From assembly GCA_963739645.1 (NCBI GenBank), contig CAVUBM010000011.1, positions 50,677 through 114,676 on the forward strand: DNA of 64,000 nt, given 5' to 3'. Of this stretch, positions 1 through 11,017 are shown piece by piece. The notes under the pieces are model-generated. The model worked only from the letters and a program-made list of their open reading frames with translations, was not told the origin of the DNA and made no database searches. Both the position numbers and the translations under genes were made by a program. The DNA is from JASHPR01 sp963739645 (GTDB lineage Bacteria > Actinomycetota > Actinomycetes > Streptosporangiales > Streptosporangiaceae). Numbering within the stretch: position 1 is the stretch's first letter; each line of letters begins with the position of its first letter.

Positions 1-10
1 CCGGTCAGGC

Positions 11-1231
11 TCAGTCGGTCAGGCCGCGGATCACCGCATCGGCCAGCAGCCGGCCGGACGGCGTCAGCGTGACCGTCCCCGCCGCGTGCGCTGCCCCGTC
101 CGCCAGGCCCCCGGCGACCGCGGCCGCCGCCGCGGCCCGCCCGGCCGGCGTCAGCTCGGCGAGGGAGCAGCCCGTGGCCAGGCGGGTGGTCAGCATGATG
201 CGTTCGGTCCGCTGCTCGGCCGCGGTCAGGATCTCGCGCGCCTGACCCGGGCTGGTGCCCGCGGCGATGCGTGCCGTGTACGCGGCCGGGTGGCGCACGT
301 TCCACCACCGGGTGCCGCCGACATGGCTGTGCGCGCCGGGTCCCACACCCCACCAGTCGCCGCCGGTCCAGTAGAGCAGGTTGTGCTGGCACCTCGCCGC
401 GTCTGACGCCGCCCAGTTGGAGATCTCGTACCAGCGCAGGCCTGCGGCGCCGAGCAGCTCATCGGCGGCGAGGTACCGGTCGGCCATCGCGTCATCGTCG
501 GGCGCCGGCAGCTCACCGCGCCTGATCCGGGCGGCCAGCCGGGTGCCCTCCTCCACGATCAGCGCGTAGCCGGAGATGTGGTCGGGCCCGGCGGCCAGAG
601 CGCTGCGCAGCGACCGCTGCCAGTCGGCGTCGCTCTCCCCCGGGGTCCCGTAGATCAGGTCCAGGCTGACGTGCTCGAAGCCAGCCGCGCGCGCCCAGGC
701 CACGCACTGCTCGGGCCGCCCCGGCTCGTGCTTTCGATCCAGAACGCTAAGCACGCTGCTGACTGCGCTCTGCATGCCGAACGAGACCCGGGTGAAGCCG
801 CTCGCGCGCAGCTCGTCCAGGTAGCGCCGGTCCACGCTCTCCGGGTTCGCCTCGGACGTCACCTCGGCCCCGGGTACCAGGCCGAACTCGGCTCGGATCG
901 CGGCCAGGATCGCGGCCAGGTCGGCCGGCGGCAGCAGCGTGGGCGTCCCGCCGCCGAAGAACACCGTGCTGACCGGCGCGGTGCCGGTGCCGAGCACGGC
1001 GCGGGCCAGCCTGATCTCCGCGATGGCCTGGCCCGCGTAGGTGTCCCTGGTCGCCCCGGGCCCCAGTTCGGTGGCGGTGTAGGTGTTGAAGTCGCAGTAG
1101 CCGCACCGGGTCACGCAGAACGGGACGTGCACGTAGATGCCGAACGGCCGCTGGCCCAGCCCGCGGCGGGCCGCGGGCGGCAGCGTGCCGTCTGCGGGGA
1201 CGGGCTCGCCGTCCGGCGGAGGGCCGGTCAC
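11..1231 (-). CDS. hemW: Radical SAM protein HemW (heme chaperone, HemN-like)
   Basis: HemW belongs to the coproporphyrinogen III oxidase-like radical SAM family; characterised HemW proteins bind heme and insert it into respiratory enzymes rather than oxidising coproporphyrinogen. The Fe-S/SAM motif CVTRCGYC is visible, with cysteines at about residues 39, 43 and 46 from the chosen start, followed by FGGGTPTLL and the conserved SFGMQSA. About 406 residues is normal for the family. The frame stays open up to 1351, but I chose the GTG at 1231 because the following PDGEPVPADG is where actinobacterial homologues usually begin; GTG codons at 1240 and 1273 are alternatives. It is divergent from the DUF1707 gene. 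HemW rather than a true HemN is the likely call, because the short N-terminal HemN extension is absent. Confidence 0.9.
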   Translation of the reverse strand: MTGPPPDGEPVPADGTLPPAARRGLGQRPFGIYVHVPFCVTRCGYCDFNTYTATELGPGATRDTYAGQAIAEIRLARAVLGTGTAPVSTVFFGGGTPTLLPPADLAAILAAIRAEFGLVPGAEVTSEANPESVDRRYLDELRASGFTRVSFGMQSAVSSVLSVLDRKHEPGRPEQCVAWARAAGFEHVSLDLIYGTPGESDADWQRSLRSALAAGPDHISGYALIVEEGTRLAARIRRGELPAPDDDAMADRYLAADELLGAAGLRWYEISNWAASDAARCQHNLLYWTGGDWWGVGPGAHSHVGGTRWWNVRHPAAYTARIAAGTSPGQAREILTAAEQRTERIMLTTRLATGCSLAELTPAGRAAAAAAVAGGLADGAAHAAGTVTLTPSGRLLADAVIRGLTD

Positions 1232-1341
1232 AAACCGCACCGTACCCGAGCCTGCCCCCAGGTCGAACCGCACCAGCCGGGGCGGTGCCAGAGCGTGCCC
1301 TGGCGGGTTACGCTGGCGGTGGCTGAGTGCTGGAGGGGTCG

Positions 1342-1839
1342 ATGACAGCACAGTGGGGACACGGGGTACCCGCCAGGGGCAATGGGCATCTGCGCGCGTC
1401 CACCGCGGACAGGGAACGCGTGATCGAGGTGCTCAAGACCGGGTTCACCGAGGGCAGGCTGACCAAGGACGAGTACGACGACCGTGTCGGCCAGACCTAC
1501 GCGGCCCGTACCTACGCCGAGCTGGCCACGGTCACCGCCGATCTTCCCGGCGGCCAGGTCGCGGCGCCGGCCTGGCCTGCGCCGGCCCCCGTCGCCCAGC
1601 GGACGAACCCGCTGGCGATCGCGTCCCTGGCCTGCGGCCTGGCGCAGCCGTTCACCGGCGGCCTGACCATGATCCCGGCGGTCATCCTCGGCCACACGGC
1701 CCGCAGCCAGATCCGGCGCACCGGGGAGGGCGGCATCGGGCTGGCCACGGTCGGCCTGGTGCTCGGCTGGACCGGCGTCGTCATGATGCTGCTGCTGTTC
1801 ATGGTGTTCATCGGCGCCGCCGCCACGCTCAACCTCTGA
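1342..1839 (+). CDS. DUF1707 and DUF4190 domain membrane protein
   Basis: About 165 residues. The N-terminal half has the DUF1707 (SHOCT-like) pattern, LRASTADRERVIEVLKTGF followed by GRLTKDEYDDRVG. The C-terminal half (DUF4190) has two hydrophobic helices around a turn with HTARSQIRRTGEGG. Such proteins are common in actinobacteria and no biochemical role is established. ATG at 1342 is preceded by GGAGGG at a good distance, better than the in-frame start at 1327. It is a single gene divergent from hemW and convergent with lepA. Confidence 0.82.
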   Translation: MTAQWGHGVPARGNGHLRASTADRERVIEVLKTGFTEGRLTKDEYDDRVGQTYAARTYAELATVTADLPGGQVAAPAWPAPAPVAQRTNPLAIASLACGLAQPFTGGLTMIPAVILGHTARSQIRRTGEGGIGLATVGLVLGWTGVVMMLLLFMVFIGAAATLNL

Positions 1840-1891
1840 CCGGCCGGCCCGGTCTCAGCTCACCGCGCGCGCAGCCATTCCCGGGGGCGGC

Positions 1892-3733
1892 TCAGCGTCT
1901 GCGGTCGCTGCCCTGCTCGGTGGACAGGGCGGCGACGAAGGCCTCCTGCGGCACCTCCACCCGCCCGATCACCTTCATCCGGCGCTTGCCTTCCTTCTGC
2001 TTCTCCAGCAGCTTGCGCTTGCGGGTGATGTCGCCGCCGTAGCACTTGGCCAGCACGTCCTTGCGTATCGCGCGGATGTTCTCGCGGGCGATCACCCGCG
2101 CGCCGATGGCGGCCTGGATCGGCACCTCGAACTGCTGCCGCGGGATCAGCTCCTTCAGCCTCGCGGTCATGGCCAGGCCGTACTCGCGCGCCTGGTCGGT
2201 GTGCACGATCTGGCTGAACGCGTCGACGGGCTGGCCCTGCAGCAGGATGTCGACCTTCACCAGCTTGGCCTCCTGCTCGCCCGCGGGCTCGTAGTCCAGC
2301 GAGGCGTACCCGCGGGTCCGCGACTTCAGCTGGTCGAAGAAGTCGAAGATGATCTCCGCGAGCGGCATGGTGTACCGGATCTCGACCCGGTCGGCGGACA
2401 GGTAGTCCATGCCGAGCAGCATGCCGCGCCGACCTTGGCACAGCTCCATGATCGTGCCGATGTAGTCGCTGGGGGCCAGCAGCGTGGCCCGTACCACCGG
2501 CTCGAAGACCTGGCTGATCTTGCCGTCCGGGAACTCGCTCGGGTTCGTGACGGTCAGCTCGGCGCCGGTCTCCAGGACCACGCGGTAGACGACGTTGGGC
2601 GCGGTCGAGATCAGCGTCAGGTCGAACTCCCGCTCCAGCCGCTCCCGGACGATCTCCATGTGCAGCAGGCCGAGGAACCCGCAGCGGAACCCGAAGCCCA
2701 GCGCGGTCGACGTCTCCGGCTCATAGACCAGCGACGCGTCGTTCAGCCGGAGCTTGTCCAGCGCGTCCCGCAGCTCCGGGTAGTCGTCCCCGTCCACCGG
2801 GTACAGGCCGGAGAACACCATCGGCCGCGGGTTGTCGTACCCGGCCAGCGGCTCAAGCGCGGGGTTGCTCGCGCTGGTCACCGTGTCGCCCACCCGGGCC
2901 TGGCGGACGTCCTTCACGCCGGTGATCAGGTAGCCCACCTCGCCAGCGGCCAGGCTTTCGGACGGGACCGGCTCCGGTGAGATCACGCCGACCTCGAGGG
3001 TCTCGTGCACCGTCTTGGTGGACAGCATCAGGGTCTTCTCGCGCCGGGACAGGCGGCCGTCCATCACCCGGACGTAGGTCACGACACCGCGGTAGGTGTC
3101 GTAGACCGAGTCGAAGATCAGCGCCCGGGCCGGGGCGTCAAGATCACCGGCCGGGGGCGGAACCTGCTCCACGATCAGGTTCAGCAGGTCAGCGACTCCC
3201 TCGCCGGTCTTCGCCGAGACCTGGAGGATCTCGGCCGGGTCGGAGCCGAGGATGCCCGCGATCTCCGCCGCGTACTTGTCCGGCTGCGCGGCGGGCAGGT
3301 CGATCTTGTTCAGCACCGGGATCAGGTGCAGGTCGGCGCCCAGCGCCAGGTACAGGTTGGCCAGCGTCTGCGCCTCGATGCCCTGCGCGGCGTCCACCAG
3401 CAGGACCGCGCCCTCGCATGCGGCCAGCGACCTGGACACCTCATAGGAGAAGTCGACGTGACCAGGGGTGTCGATGAGGTTCAGCACGTACTGGCGGCCG
3501 TCCGGCCCGGGCCAGGGCAGCCGGACGGCCTGGCTCTTGATCGTGATGCCGCGCTCGCGCTCGATGTCCATCCGGTCCAGGTACTGCGCGCGCATCTGCC
3601 GCTCGCCGACGACGCCGGTAAGCTGCAGCATCCGGTCCGCGAGCGTGGACTTGCCGTGGTCGATGTGGGCGATGATGCAGAAATTGCGGATCATCGCCTG
3701 ATCGGTACGGCCCGGCTCGGGCTTTGGTGGCAA
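1892..3733 (-). CDS. lepA: Elongation factor 4 (LepA)
   Basis: Translational GTPase that acts on the ribosome; in characterised bacteria it affects initiation and back-translocation under stress. The G1 motif AHIDHGKST, the G2-region RGITIKSQAV, DTPGHVDF and NKIDLP are all visible. The C-terminal domain specific to EF4 ends with KCYGGDITRKRKLLEKQKEG. The frame is open to 3955, which would run into the rpsT leader. I chose the TTG at 3733 because the residues PEPGRTDQAMIRNFC match where actinobacterial LepA begins, giving 613 residues; the ATG at 3694 would give 600. It is divergent from rpsT. Confidence 0.95.
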   Translation of the reverse strand: MPPKPEPGRTDQAMIRNFCIIAHIDHGKSTLADRMLQLTGVVGERQMRAQYLDRMDIERERGITIKSQAVRLPWPGPDGRQYVLNLIDTPGHVDFSYEVSRSLAACEGAVLLVDAAQGIEAQTLANLYLALGADLHLIPVLNKIDLPAAQPDKYAAEIAGILGSDPAEILQVSAKTGEGVADLLNLIVEQVPPPAGDLDAPARALIFDSVYDTYRGVVTYVRVMDGRLSRREKTLMLSTKTVHETLEVGVISPEPVPSESLAAGEVGYLITGVKDVRQARVGDTVTSASNPALEPLAGYDNPRPMVFSGLYPVDGDDYPELRDALDKLRLNDASLVYEPETSTALGFGFRCGFLGLLHMEIVRERLEREFDLTLISTAPNVVYRVVLETGAELTVTNPSEFPDGKISQVFEPVVRATLLAPSDYIGTIMELCQGRRGMLLGMDYLSADRVEIRYTMPLAEIIFDFFDQLKSRTRGYASLDYEPAGEQEAKLVKVDILLQGQPVDAFSQIVHTDQAREYGLAMTARLKELIPRQQFEVPIQAAIGARVIARENIRAIRKDVLAKCYGGDITRKRKLLEKQKEGKRRMKVIGRVEVPQEAFVAALSTEQGSDRRR

Positions 3734-3992
3734 GGCATCCGCCAGGTGGTAGTTGCGATGGTGATCTACGGGCTGTCGCCGTCTATGGTTGCATGCCGAG
3801 CCGGATGCCCACGCCAGCCGGCCAGGCGCGACGCCCGCCGCCCAGTTTGAGCGACCGGGCTGATCTAGGCTATTGTTCTCTGTCGGCTGCCCGCACGCCC
3901 GCTTCCGCGGTTCTGGGCGCGACGCCGTATCCTTCGGCTTTGTGCCGGGGCACACCCGACCGACCTGACCAGATCCCTAGCGAGGCATTCGC

Positions 3993-4262
3993 GTGGCGAA
4001 TATCAAGTCCCAGATCAAGCGCAACAAGCAGAACGAGAAGGCGCGCCAGCGCAACAAGGCCGTGAAGTCGGCGCTCAAGACGTCGGTCCGCCAGTTCCGC
4101 GAGGCCGCTGACGCTGGCGACACCGAGAAGGCCACGGAGCACATGCGGACCGCCTACGTGAAGCTGGACAAGGCCGCGAGCAAGGGCGTCATCCACAAGA
4201 ACCAGGCGGCCAACCGCAAGTCCGCGCTCGCCAGGCGCGCCGCCCAGCTGGAGCAGGGCTGA
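3993..4262 (+). CDS. rpsT: 30S ribosomal protein S20
   Basis: An 89-residue basic protein that binds 16S rRNA. The N-terminus MANIKSQIKRNKQNEKAR and the later HKNQAANRKSALARR are diagnostic of bS20. It starts with GTG. It lies between the divergent lepA and the convergent holA, the usual actinobacterial neighbourhood. Confidence 0.97.
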   Translation: MANIKSQIKRNKQNEKARQRNKAVKSALKTSVRQFREAADAGDTEKATEHMRTAYVKLDKAASKGVIHKNQAANRKSALARRAAQLEQG

Positions 4263-4319
4263 CCTGTCCGCTCGGCCGGGACCAGGGTCAGCGCCGTTCC
4301 GCCGCCCTGGGCCGGCCGG

Positions 4320-5381
4320 TCAGCCGCGCGAGCGGCAGGCCACGATCGACCTGATCGCGAGCTCCAGGGCGTAACCCGGGCTGGCCCCCTCGCCCTTGAC
4401 CTGGGCGTCGGCCTCCGCCACGACGCCGTGCGCGCGGGCCACGCCATCGGAGTTCCAGCCCCTGAGCTGCTGCCGCACCCGCTCGATCTTCCACGGCGGC
4501 ATGCCGAGTTCGCCCGCGAGCGCCTCGGGGCTTCGGGTTCGCGCGGCCGTGCCCACCCGGCCCAGCGCCCGGACCCCCTGGGCGAGCGCGCTCGAGATCA
4601 GCACCGGTGACACGCCGGTCGACAGCGCCCAGCGCAGCTGCTCCAGGGCGTCGGCCAGCTTCCCCTCGATGGCGCGGTCGGCCACCGTGAACCCGGTCGC
4701 CTCGGCCCGGCCCCGGTAGTACCGGGCCACCACCGGCTGGTTGATGACCCCGGTGGTGTCGGCGACCAGCTGGCTGCACGCGGCCGACAGCTCGCGAAGG
4801 TCGTTGCCGACCGCGTCGAGCAGCGCGCGCAGGCCGCCGTCATCGGCCTTGCGGCCGGCCCGGCCGAACTCGGCGCGCAGGAAGTCCAGCCGCTCGCCGA
4901 ACCGCTTGACCGGCGGGCAGTCGACCCGCCTGGCCCCGCCGCTGGCCAGGCTGGCCAGCAGCTGCTTGTTCCTGGCCCCGCCGGAGTGGGTCAGCACCAG
5001 GGTCACGTCCGGCCCGGGCTGGGACGCCTGGCGGGCCAGTTCGGCCGCGACGTCCTTCGTGGCGTCCTGCACGGACCTGACGATGACCAGGCATCCGCCG
5101 CCGAACAGCGACGGCGCGGTGAGGCCGGTCAGGTCGCCGGGCTTGAGGTCGCCGGCGCGGACGTCGTGCACGTCAGGCGCCTCGGCTCCGGTCAGCCCGC
5201 CCGCAGCGCCCGCCAGCGCGGTGCTGCCCGCTTCGCCGGGCGCTCCGCCCGCCCCCGTGGCCTGCGCCACGGCGGCCTGGACCGCGCGCTCGACCAGCAG
5301 CTCCTCCTCCCCGACGACCACCGTCACGGCGGCGGGGCGAGCCTGATCGGCGGCGGTGGCCGCGGAGCCAGAACGGGGCAT
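4320..5381 (-). CDS. holA: DNA polymerase III subunit delta
   Basis: Clamp-loader delta subunit, which opens the beta sliding clamp during replication. The protein begins with a short linker and then VTVVVGEEELLVERAVQ, the family N-terminus. It continues with KDVAAELAR, a helical middle, and the C-terminal collar domain (LDAVGNDLRELSAACSQL, then RIGTAAR-like helices). From ATG at 5381 it has 353 residues, slightly longer than usual because of a Gly/Ala-rich insertion at about residues 40-60. The frame remains open upstream to 5534 without homology. It converges on rpsT. Confidence 0.9.
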   Translation of the reverse strand: MPRSGSAATAADQARPAAVTVVVGEEELLVERAVQAAVAQATGAGGAPGEAGSTALAGAAGGLTGAEAPDVHDVRAGDLKPGDLTGLTAPSLFGGGCLVIVRSVQDATKDVAAELARQASQPGPDVTLVLTHSGGARNKQLLASLASGGARRVDCPPVKRFGERLDFLRAEFGRAGRKADDGGLRALLDAVGNDLRELSAACSQLVADTTGVINQPVVARYYRGRAEATGFTVADRAIEGKLADALEQLRWALSTGVSPVLISSALAQGVRALGRVGTAARTRSPEALAGELGMPPWKIERVRQQLRGWNSDGVARAHGVVAEADAQVKGEGASPGYALELAIRSIVACRSRG

Positions 5382-5457
5382 GCCTGCAGCATGCCAGAAA
5401 CCGGGCGGCGGGCGGGAAGGGGCTCGGCCCTGGGCTGAGCGGAGGTGCGGCCCGGCC

Positions 5458-6669
5458 TCAGCCGAACACCGGCTCGCCGCCACGCCAGACGCGGCGGGGC
5501 TTGAGGCCGTAGGCCCAGGCGAACGCGCCTTCATGATCCGCGTCCCAGGCCACGATGTCGGCGTACCGGCCCCGGACCATCGCGCCCCGGTCCGGCGCGC
5601 GCAGGGCCTGCGTGCCGCCGGTGGTCGCGGCGCGGAGCGCCTCGGTCACGCTCATCCCGAAGTGCGCCACCGCCAGCGAGATGACCAGGGGCATCGACGT
5701 GATCCCGGTCCCGCCGGGCGAGTGATCGCTGCCGAGCGCGACGGCCACGCCCTGGTCGAGCAGCGCGCGGACCGGCGGGATCCGGCCGGTCTCCAGGGAT
5801 GTGCCGGGGCACACCACCGCCGCGACGCCGGCCTGGGCCAGCGCGGCGACGTCGCTGTCGTCGGCCTCGTGCAGCAGGTCGGCGGAGGCGCAGCCGAGCT
5901 CAGCGGCGAGCCGCGCCGCGCCGTTGCGCGTGTCGCCGCAGGCGTGCAGCCGGGGCAGCAGCCCGGAGCCGCGCCCGGCGTTGAGCACCCAGCGTGCTTC
6001 CCGCTCGGTGAAGCGCCCGTCGTCGCAGTACACGTCGACGCTGTCGGCACCGGCCCGGGCGGCGTCCGCGCACCAGCCGCTGACCGCGTCGATGTAGTCG
6101 GAGCGGCGGCCGAAGTACTCGGGCGGCACGGCGTGCGCGGCCAGGAACGTCGCGTGGATCCGCGGCAGGCCATGCTCGCTCTCCAGTGACCGCAGCAGCC
6201 GGATGTCGGCGAGCTCCCCGTCCCTGGTCAGGTGATAGCCGGTCTTGGCCTCGATCGTGGTGGTGCCGCTCTCCAGCCACTGGCGCAGGCGCGCCCGCAC
6301 GGCGTCACAGAGCGTCCAGGGATCTGTCCCGCGGGTGACCGTGACCGTGGACGACATCCCCCCTCCGGCCGCGGCGATCTCCGTGGCCGAGGAACCGCCC
6401 GAGCGCATGGCCAGCTCGGCCCACCGGTTCCCGGCGTAGACCGGGTGGGTGTGCGCGTCGATGAGCCCGGGCGTGACCAGCCCGCCGTTGAGGTTCTCCA
6501 CATGGTCGACATCAACGATGTCCTCGATCACGCCGGGCAGGCCGCCGGGCAGCTCCGAGGCGGGCCCGACCCAGGCAATGCGGTCGTCATGGGTCAAAAT
6601 CGCCGCGTTGCTCCACACTTCGGAACCGGTCCACAGCCGGCCGATGTTGGTGAGCAAGCGAACGGTCAC
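5458..6669 (-). CDS. hutI: Imidazolonepropionase
   Basis: Hydrolyses 4-imidazolone-5-propionate to N-formimino-glutamate in histidine degradation. It is an amidohydrolase with the metal-binding HTHP (His73, His75 from the chosen start) in DAHTHPVYAGNR. The family segment TTIEAKTGYHL and a late GSDHSPGG carrying the catalytic Asp are also visible. GTG at 6669 has AGGAGG about ten bases upstream; the 403-residue length is normal. The other hut genes are not adjacent: only a damaged hutH lies in this window, at 44.9 kb. Confidence 0.92.
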   Translation of the reverse strand: MTVRLLTNIGRLWTGSEVWSNAAILTHDDRIAWVGPASELPGGLPGVIEDIVDVDHVENLNGGLVTPGLIDAHTHPVYAGNRWAELAMRSGGSSATEIAAAGGGMSSTVTVTRGTDPWTLCDAVRARLRQWLESGTTTIEAKTGYHLTRDGELADIRLLRSLESEHGLPRIHATFLAAHAVPPEYFGRRSDYIDAVSGWCADAARAGADSVDVYCDDGRFTEREARWVLNAGRGSGLLPRLHACGDTRNGAARLAAELGCASADLLHEADDSDVAALAQAGVAAVVCPGTSLETGRIPPVRALLDQGVAVALGSDHSPGGTGITSMPLVISLAVAHFGMSVTEALRAATTGGTQALRAPDRGAMVRGRYADIVAWDADHEGAFAWAYGLKPRRVWRGGEPVFG

Positions 6670-7470
6670 CGCGAGACGCCCTCCTGCGGGGAGGCAAGGC
6701 CGGTAACGACCCGGTTGACCATGAGCGGTCACCTGCCCTGGCTCGTGCCTGGCGCTGGGTGGCACAGGCAGACCAGCTGAAGTTGATCACGTATTAGAAC
6801 GCTGCGGATGTGCCAGAGCCAACATATCGGTTGAGTCACGCTATTGCACTTTGACGGTCCTTGTACAGGGGCCTGCGGGAATTGTTTCAGCTGAATGGCG
6901 ATTTAGGTCACGGTATCGTTCCTCATCCGCCACGTTGGCGCTCTCGCCGCTTCGGCTTCCGCGCGCGGTCGCCGCCCGGCCGCCGGCGCATCCTGAGGAG
7001 TTAATCTCACCGCTTCACGCCGGGCCCCGGATTGCGATTGCCCGGCCTTGCCCCGTGATTGCCTGAACCTGGAATTCCCGACCCGCGGACCTGCGCCGAC
7101 CCCGGCTGGCCGCTGCCGGCTGACCCGACAGGCATGCCCAGACAGCCGTGCCCAGACAGCCGTGACCAGCCCGGTGAACGGCGGCTGAGCACCCTGCCTT
7201 CCAGGCTATTAGAGCCCGCGCTTCCGCTTACCACCCCCAGGCCCCCAGGGTATTTCGCGTGCCCAGCCGAGCCGCCCCCGTGACCGCAGGCCCGGCCATC
7301 AGCCGGCCCGTCGCCGCCTCATTGTCAACAATGTGGGATGCGGTTTCTCACCGGAACTCGCCGGACTTCCTTGGCGTAATTGCGTGAAATAAAATCCTGC
7401 GTCTGATGCGCGGCGTTTTTGCCCCGGCAAAGGGGCTACGCGAGCTTTCCGGCCGGCCCCGGGGCGCGCC
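6670..7470. other. 800-bp intergenic region between hutI and hflX
   Basis: No coding region with a convincing start, codon bias or homology was found on either strand. The part at 6780-6930 is less GC-rich than its surroundings and probably holds the hutI promoter. A 14-bp unit (CCAGACAGCCGTG core) is repeated twice at about 7136-7163. A short hairpin GCCCC-GGCAAA-GGGGC near 7419-7434 lies downstream of hflX but lacks a U-tract, so it is not called a terminator. Confidence 0.5.
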
Positions 7471-8991
7471 TCACCGGGAGGCGGCAGGCACCGCGAACCG
7501 GCCTAGCTCGGCCGCGAGGCCGGGCGGCACCCGGGCGGTCAGCTCGGTGCCGTCCTGCCCGTGCTGGACAGCCAGCACCTCGCCCTCCTGGTGCGCGCGG
7601 GAGACGAGGTCGCCCCGGTTATACGGAACCGTGACGCTGACCTCCTGGTCGTGCCGCGGCAGCAGCCGCTCGAGCTCGCCGAGCAGGTCATCGATCCCGG
7701 CGCCGGTGCGGGCGGAGACCACCACGGACTGGCGCTCGGCCAGCCGCAGCCCCTCCACCGCGATGGGATCGGCCTCGTCGGCCTTGTTGATCACGATGAG
7801 CTCCGGCACGTCGCCGGCCCCGATCTGGCCGAGCACCTCACGCACGGCCGCGATCTGGGCCAGCGGCTGCGCGTCCGAGCCGTCCACGACGTGCAGGATC
7901 AGGTCCGCCTCGGCCACCTCTTCCAGGGTGGACCTGAAGGCATCCACGAGCTGATGCGGGAGATGCCGGACAAAGCCCACCGTGTCGGTCAGCGTGAACG
8001 GCCGGCCGCCCGGCGTGCGGGCGCGGCGCACGGCCGGGTCGAGCGTGGCGAACAGCGAGTCGTCCACCAGGACCTGCGCCCCGGTCAGCCGGTTCAGCAG
8101 GCTGGACTTCCCGGCGTTGGTGTACCCGGCGATCGCGACCGACGGCACCTCGCGGCGCCGCCGCTGCCCGCGCTGGACCTGCCGCCCGACGGACATCTCG
8201 GCGATCTCGCGGCGCAGCTTGGTCACCCGCGCCCGGATCCGGCGCCGGTCGGTCTCGATCTTCGTCTCGCCCGGGCCCCGGGTTCCGATCCCGCCGCCCC
8301 CGGCCACCCGGCCTCCGGCCTGCCGGGACAGCGACTCGCCCCAGCCGCGGAGCCGGGGCAGCAGGTACTGCAGCTGCGCGAGCTCGACCTGCGCCTTGCC
8401 TTCCTTGCTGCGGGCGTGCTGCGCGAAGATGTCCAGGATCAGGGCGGTCCTGTCCACGACCTTGACCCGCACGATGCCCTCCAGCTTGCGCAGCTGGCCG
8501 GGGGCGAGCTCGCCGTCGCAGATCACCGTGTCAGCGCCGGTCGACGCCACGAGGTCGGCGAGCTCGGCGGCCTTGCCCGCGCCCACGTACGTCGCCGAGT
8601 CAGGCCGGCCGCGCCGCTGGATCAGGCCGTCCAGGACCTGCGATCCCGCGGTCTCGGCCAGCCGGGACAGCTCGCGCAGCGAGTTCTCCGCCGTGGCCAG
8701 GGTCCCGTCGGTCCAGACCCCCATCAGGACCACGCGCTCCAGCCGCAGGGCGCGGTACTCAACCTCGGTGATGTCCTGGAGCTCAGTGGACAGCCCCGCC
8801 ACCCGGCGCAGCGCGTGCCTGTCCTCCAGGTCCAGCTGGCCCAGATCCTCCGGCTCGTCCGGCTCGGCGCTCCCCCGTGTCACGGGAGCCACGGGCGAGA
8901 CCCGGGTCTCGGGGTCTCCCGGCGCTTCGGGGCCGGCCGGGGTCACCGGCAGCTGAGGGCGGGCTGAGCGGGCGGATGGTAGTGCGGACAT
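7471..8991 (-). CDS. hflX: GTPase HflX
   Basis: Ribosome-associated GTPase; characterised HflX splits stalled or heat-damaged ribosomes. 506 residues. The N-terminal HflX domain contains RRGRPDSATYVGAGKA and the family-specific GGGGIGTRGPGETKIETD. The G domain has GYTNAGKSSLL (G1), DTVGFVRHLPHQLVDAF (G3) and NKAD (G4). The first 40 residues are a proline-rich, unconserved extension, so a later start is possible. It is monocistronic as far as can be seen. Confidence 0.93.
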   Translation of the reverse strand: MSALPSARSARPQLPVTPAGPEAPGDPETRVSPVAPVTRGSAEPDEPEDLGQLDLEDRHALRRVAGLSTELQDITEVEYRALRLERVVLMGVWTDGTLATAENSLRELSRLAETAGSQVLDGLIQRRGRPDSATYVGAGKAAELADLVASTGADTVICDGELAPGQLRKLEGIVRVKVVDRTALILDIFAQHARSKEGKAQVELAQLQYLLPRLRGWGESLSRQAGGRVAGGGGIGTRGPGETKIETDRRRIRARVTKLRREIAEMSVGRQVQRGQRRRREVPSVAIAGYTNAGKSSLLNRLTGAQVLVDDSLFATLDPAVRRARTPGGRPFTLTDTVGFVRHLPHQLVDAFRSTLEEVAEADLILHVVDGSDAQPLAQIAAVREVLGQIGAGDVPELIVINKADEADPIAVEGLRLAERQSVVVSARTGAGIDDLLGELERLLPRHDQEVSVTVPYNRGDLVSRAHQEGEVLAVQHGQDGTELTARVPPGLAAELGRFAVPAASR

Positions 8992-9328
8992 CTTCCTCCA
9001 AGGCTAGGCGCCCCGGCCGACCGCCGCCGACCGCTGGTCGTGACGATGGTCCCACGGCCCGGGCCGGTGGTCATCTGGTTAACTCCCCCGTCAGAGGCTG
9101 TAACGCACAGCGGGCCGCAGATGTGACCCGGGACGGCCCACCAGCTGGCCCGGGCGCGGCCCGGCCGCCCGCCCGGCCCGGGCGGCCAGCCATCACGGCC
9201 TGCCTGCTTTGACCTTCACGCCACGCTGCGGCTAGCGTCGCGGTCGCGACCCGGCCCCGCTCTGGCGGCCGGGACGCCCCCGGCGGCGCTGGCCGCGGCG
9301 TGCTTCTACGACCCGGGAGGAGCCTGGC
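8992..9328. other. Intergenic region between divergent hflX and aceB
   Basis: 337 bp with no gene that I can support. It must contain the promoters of both divergent genes. No clear operator, riboswitch or hairpin was recognised. Confidence 0.4.
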
Positions 9329-10933
<1,605 letters not shown>

Positions 10934-11017
10934 CCGGGCCCCCCGGGCTGGCCAACCCGGCAGGCGAGGCGCACGCTGGTAGGAGAGCGTGACAACGGCG
11001 GGCTGGAGGCGAGAGGT

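Noticed and set aside
6670..7470. Riboswitch or small RNA in the long hutI-hflX gap
   Set aside because: No recognisable conserved core or convincing terminator was found.
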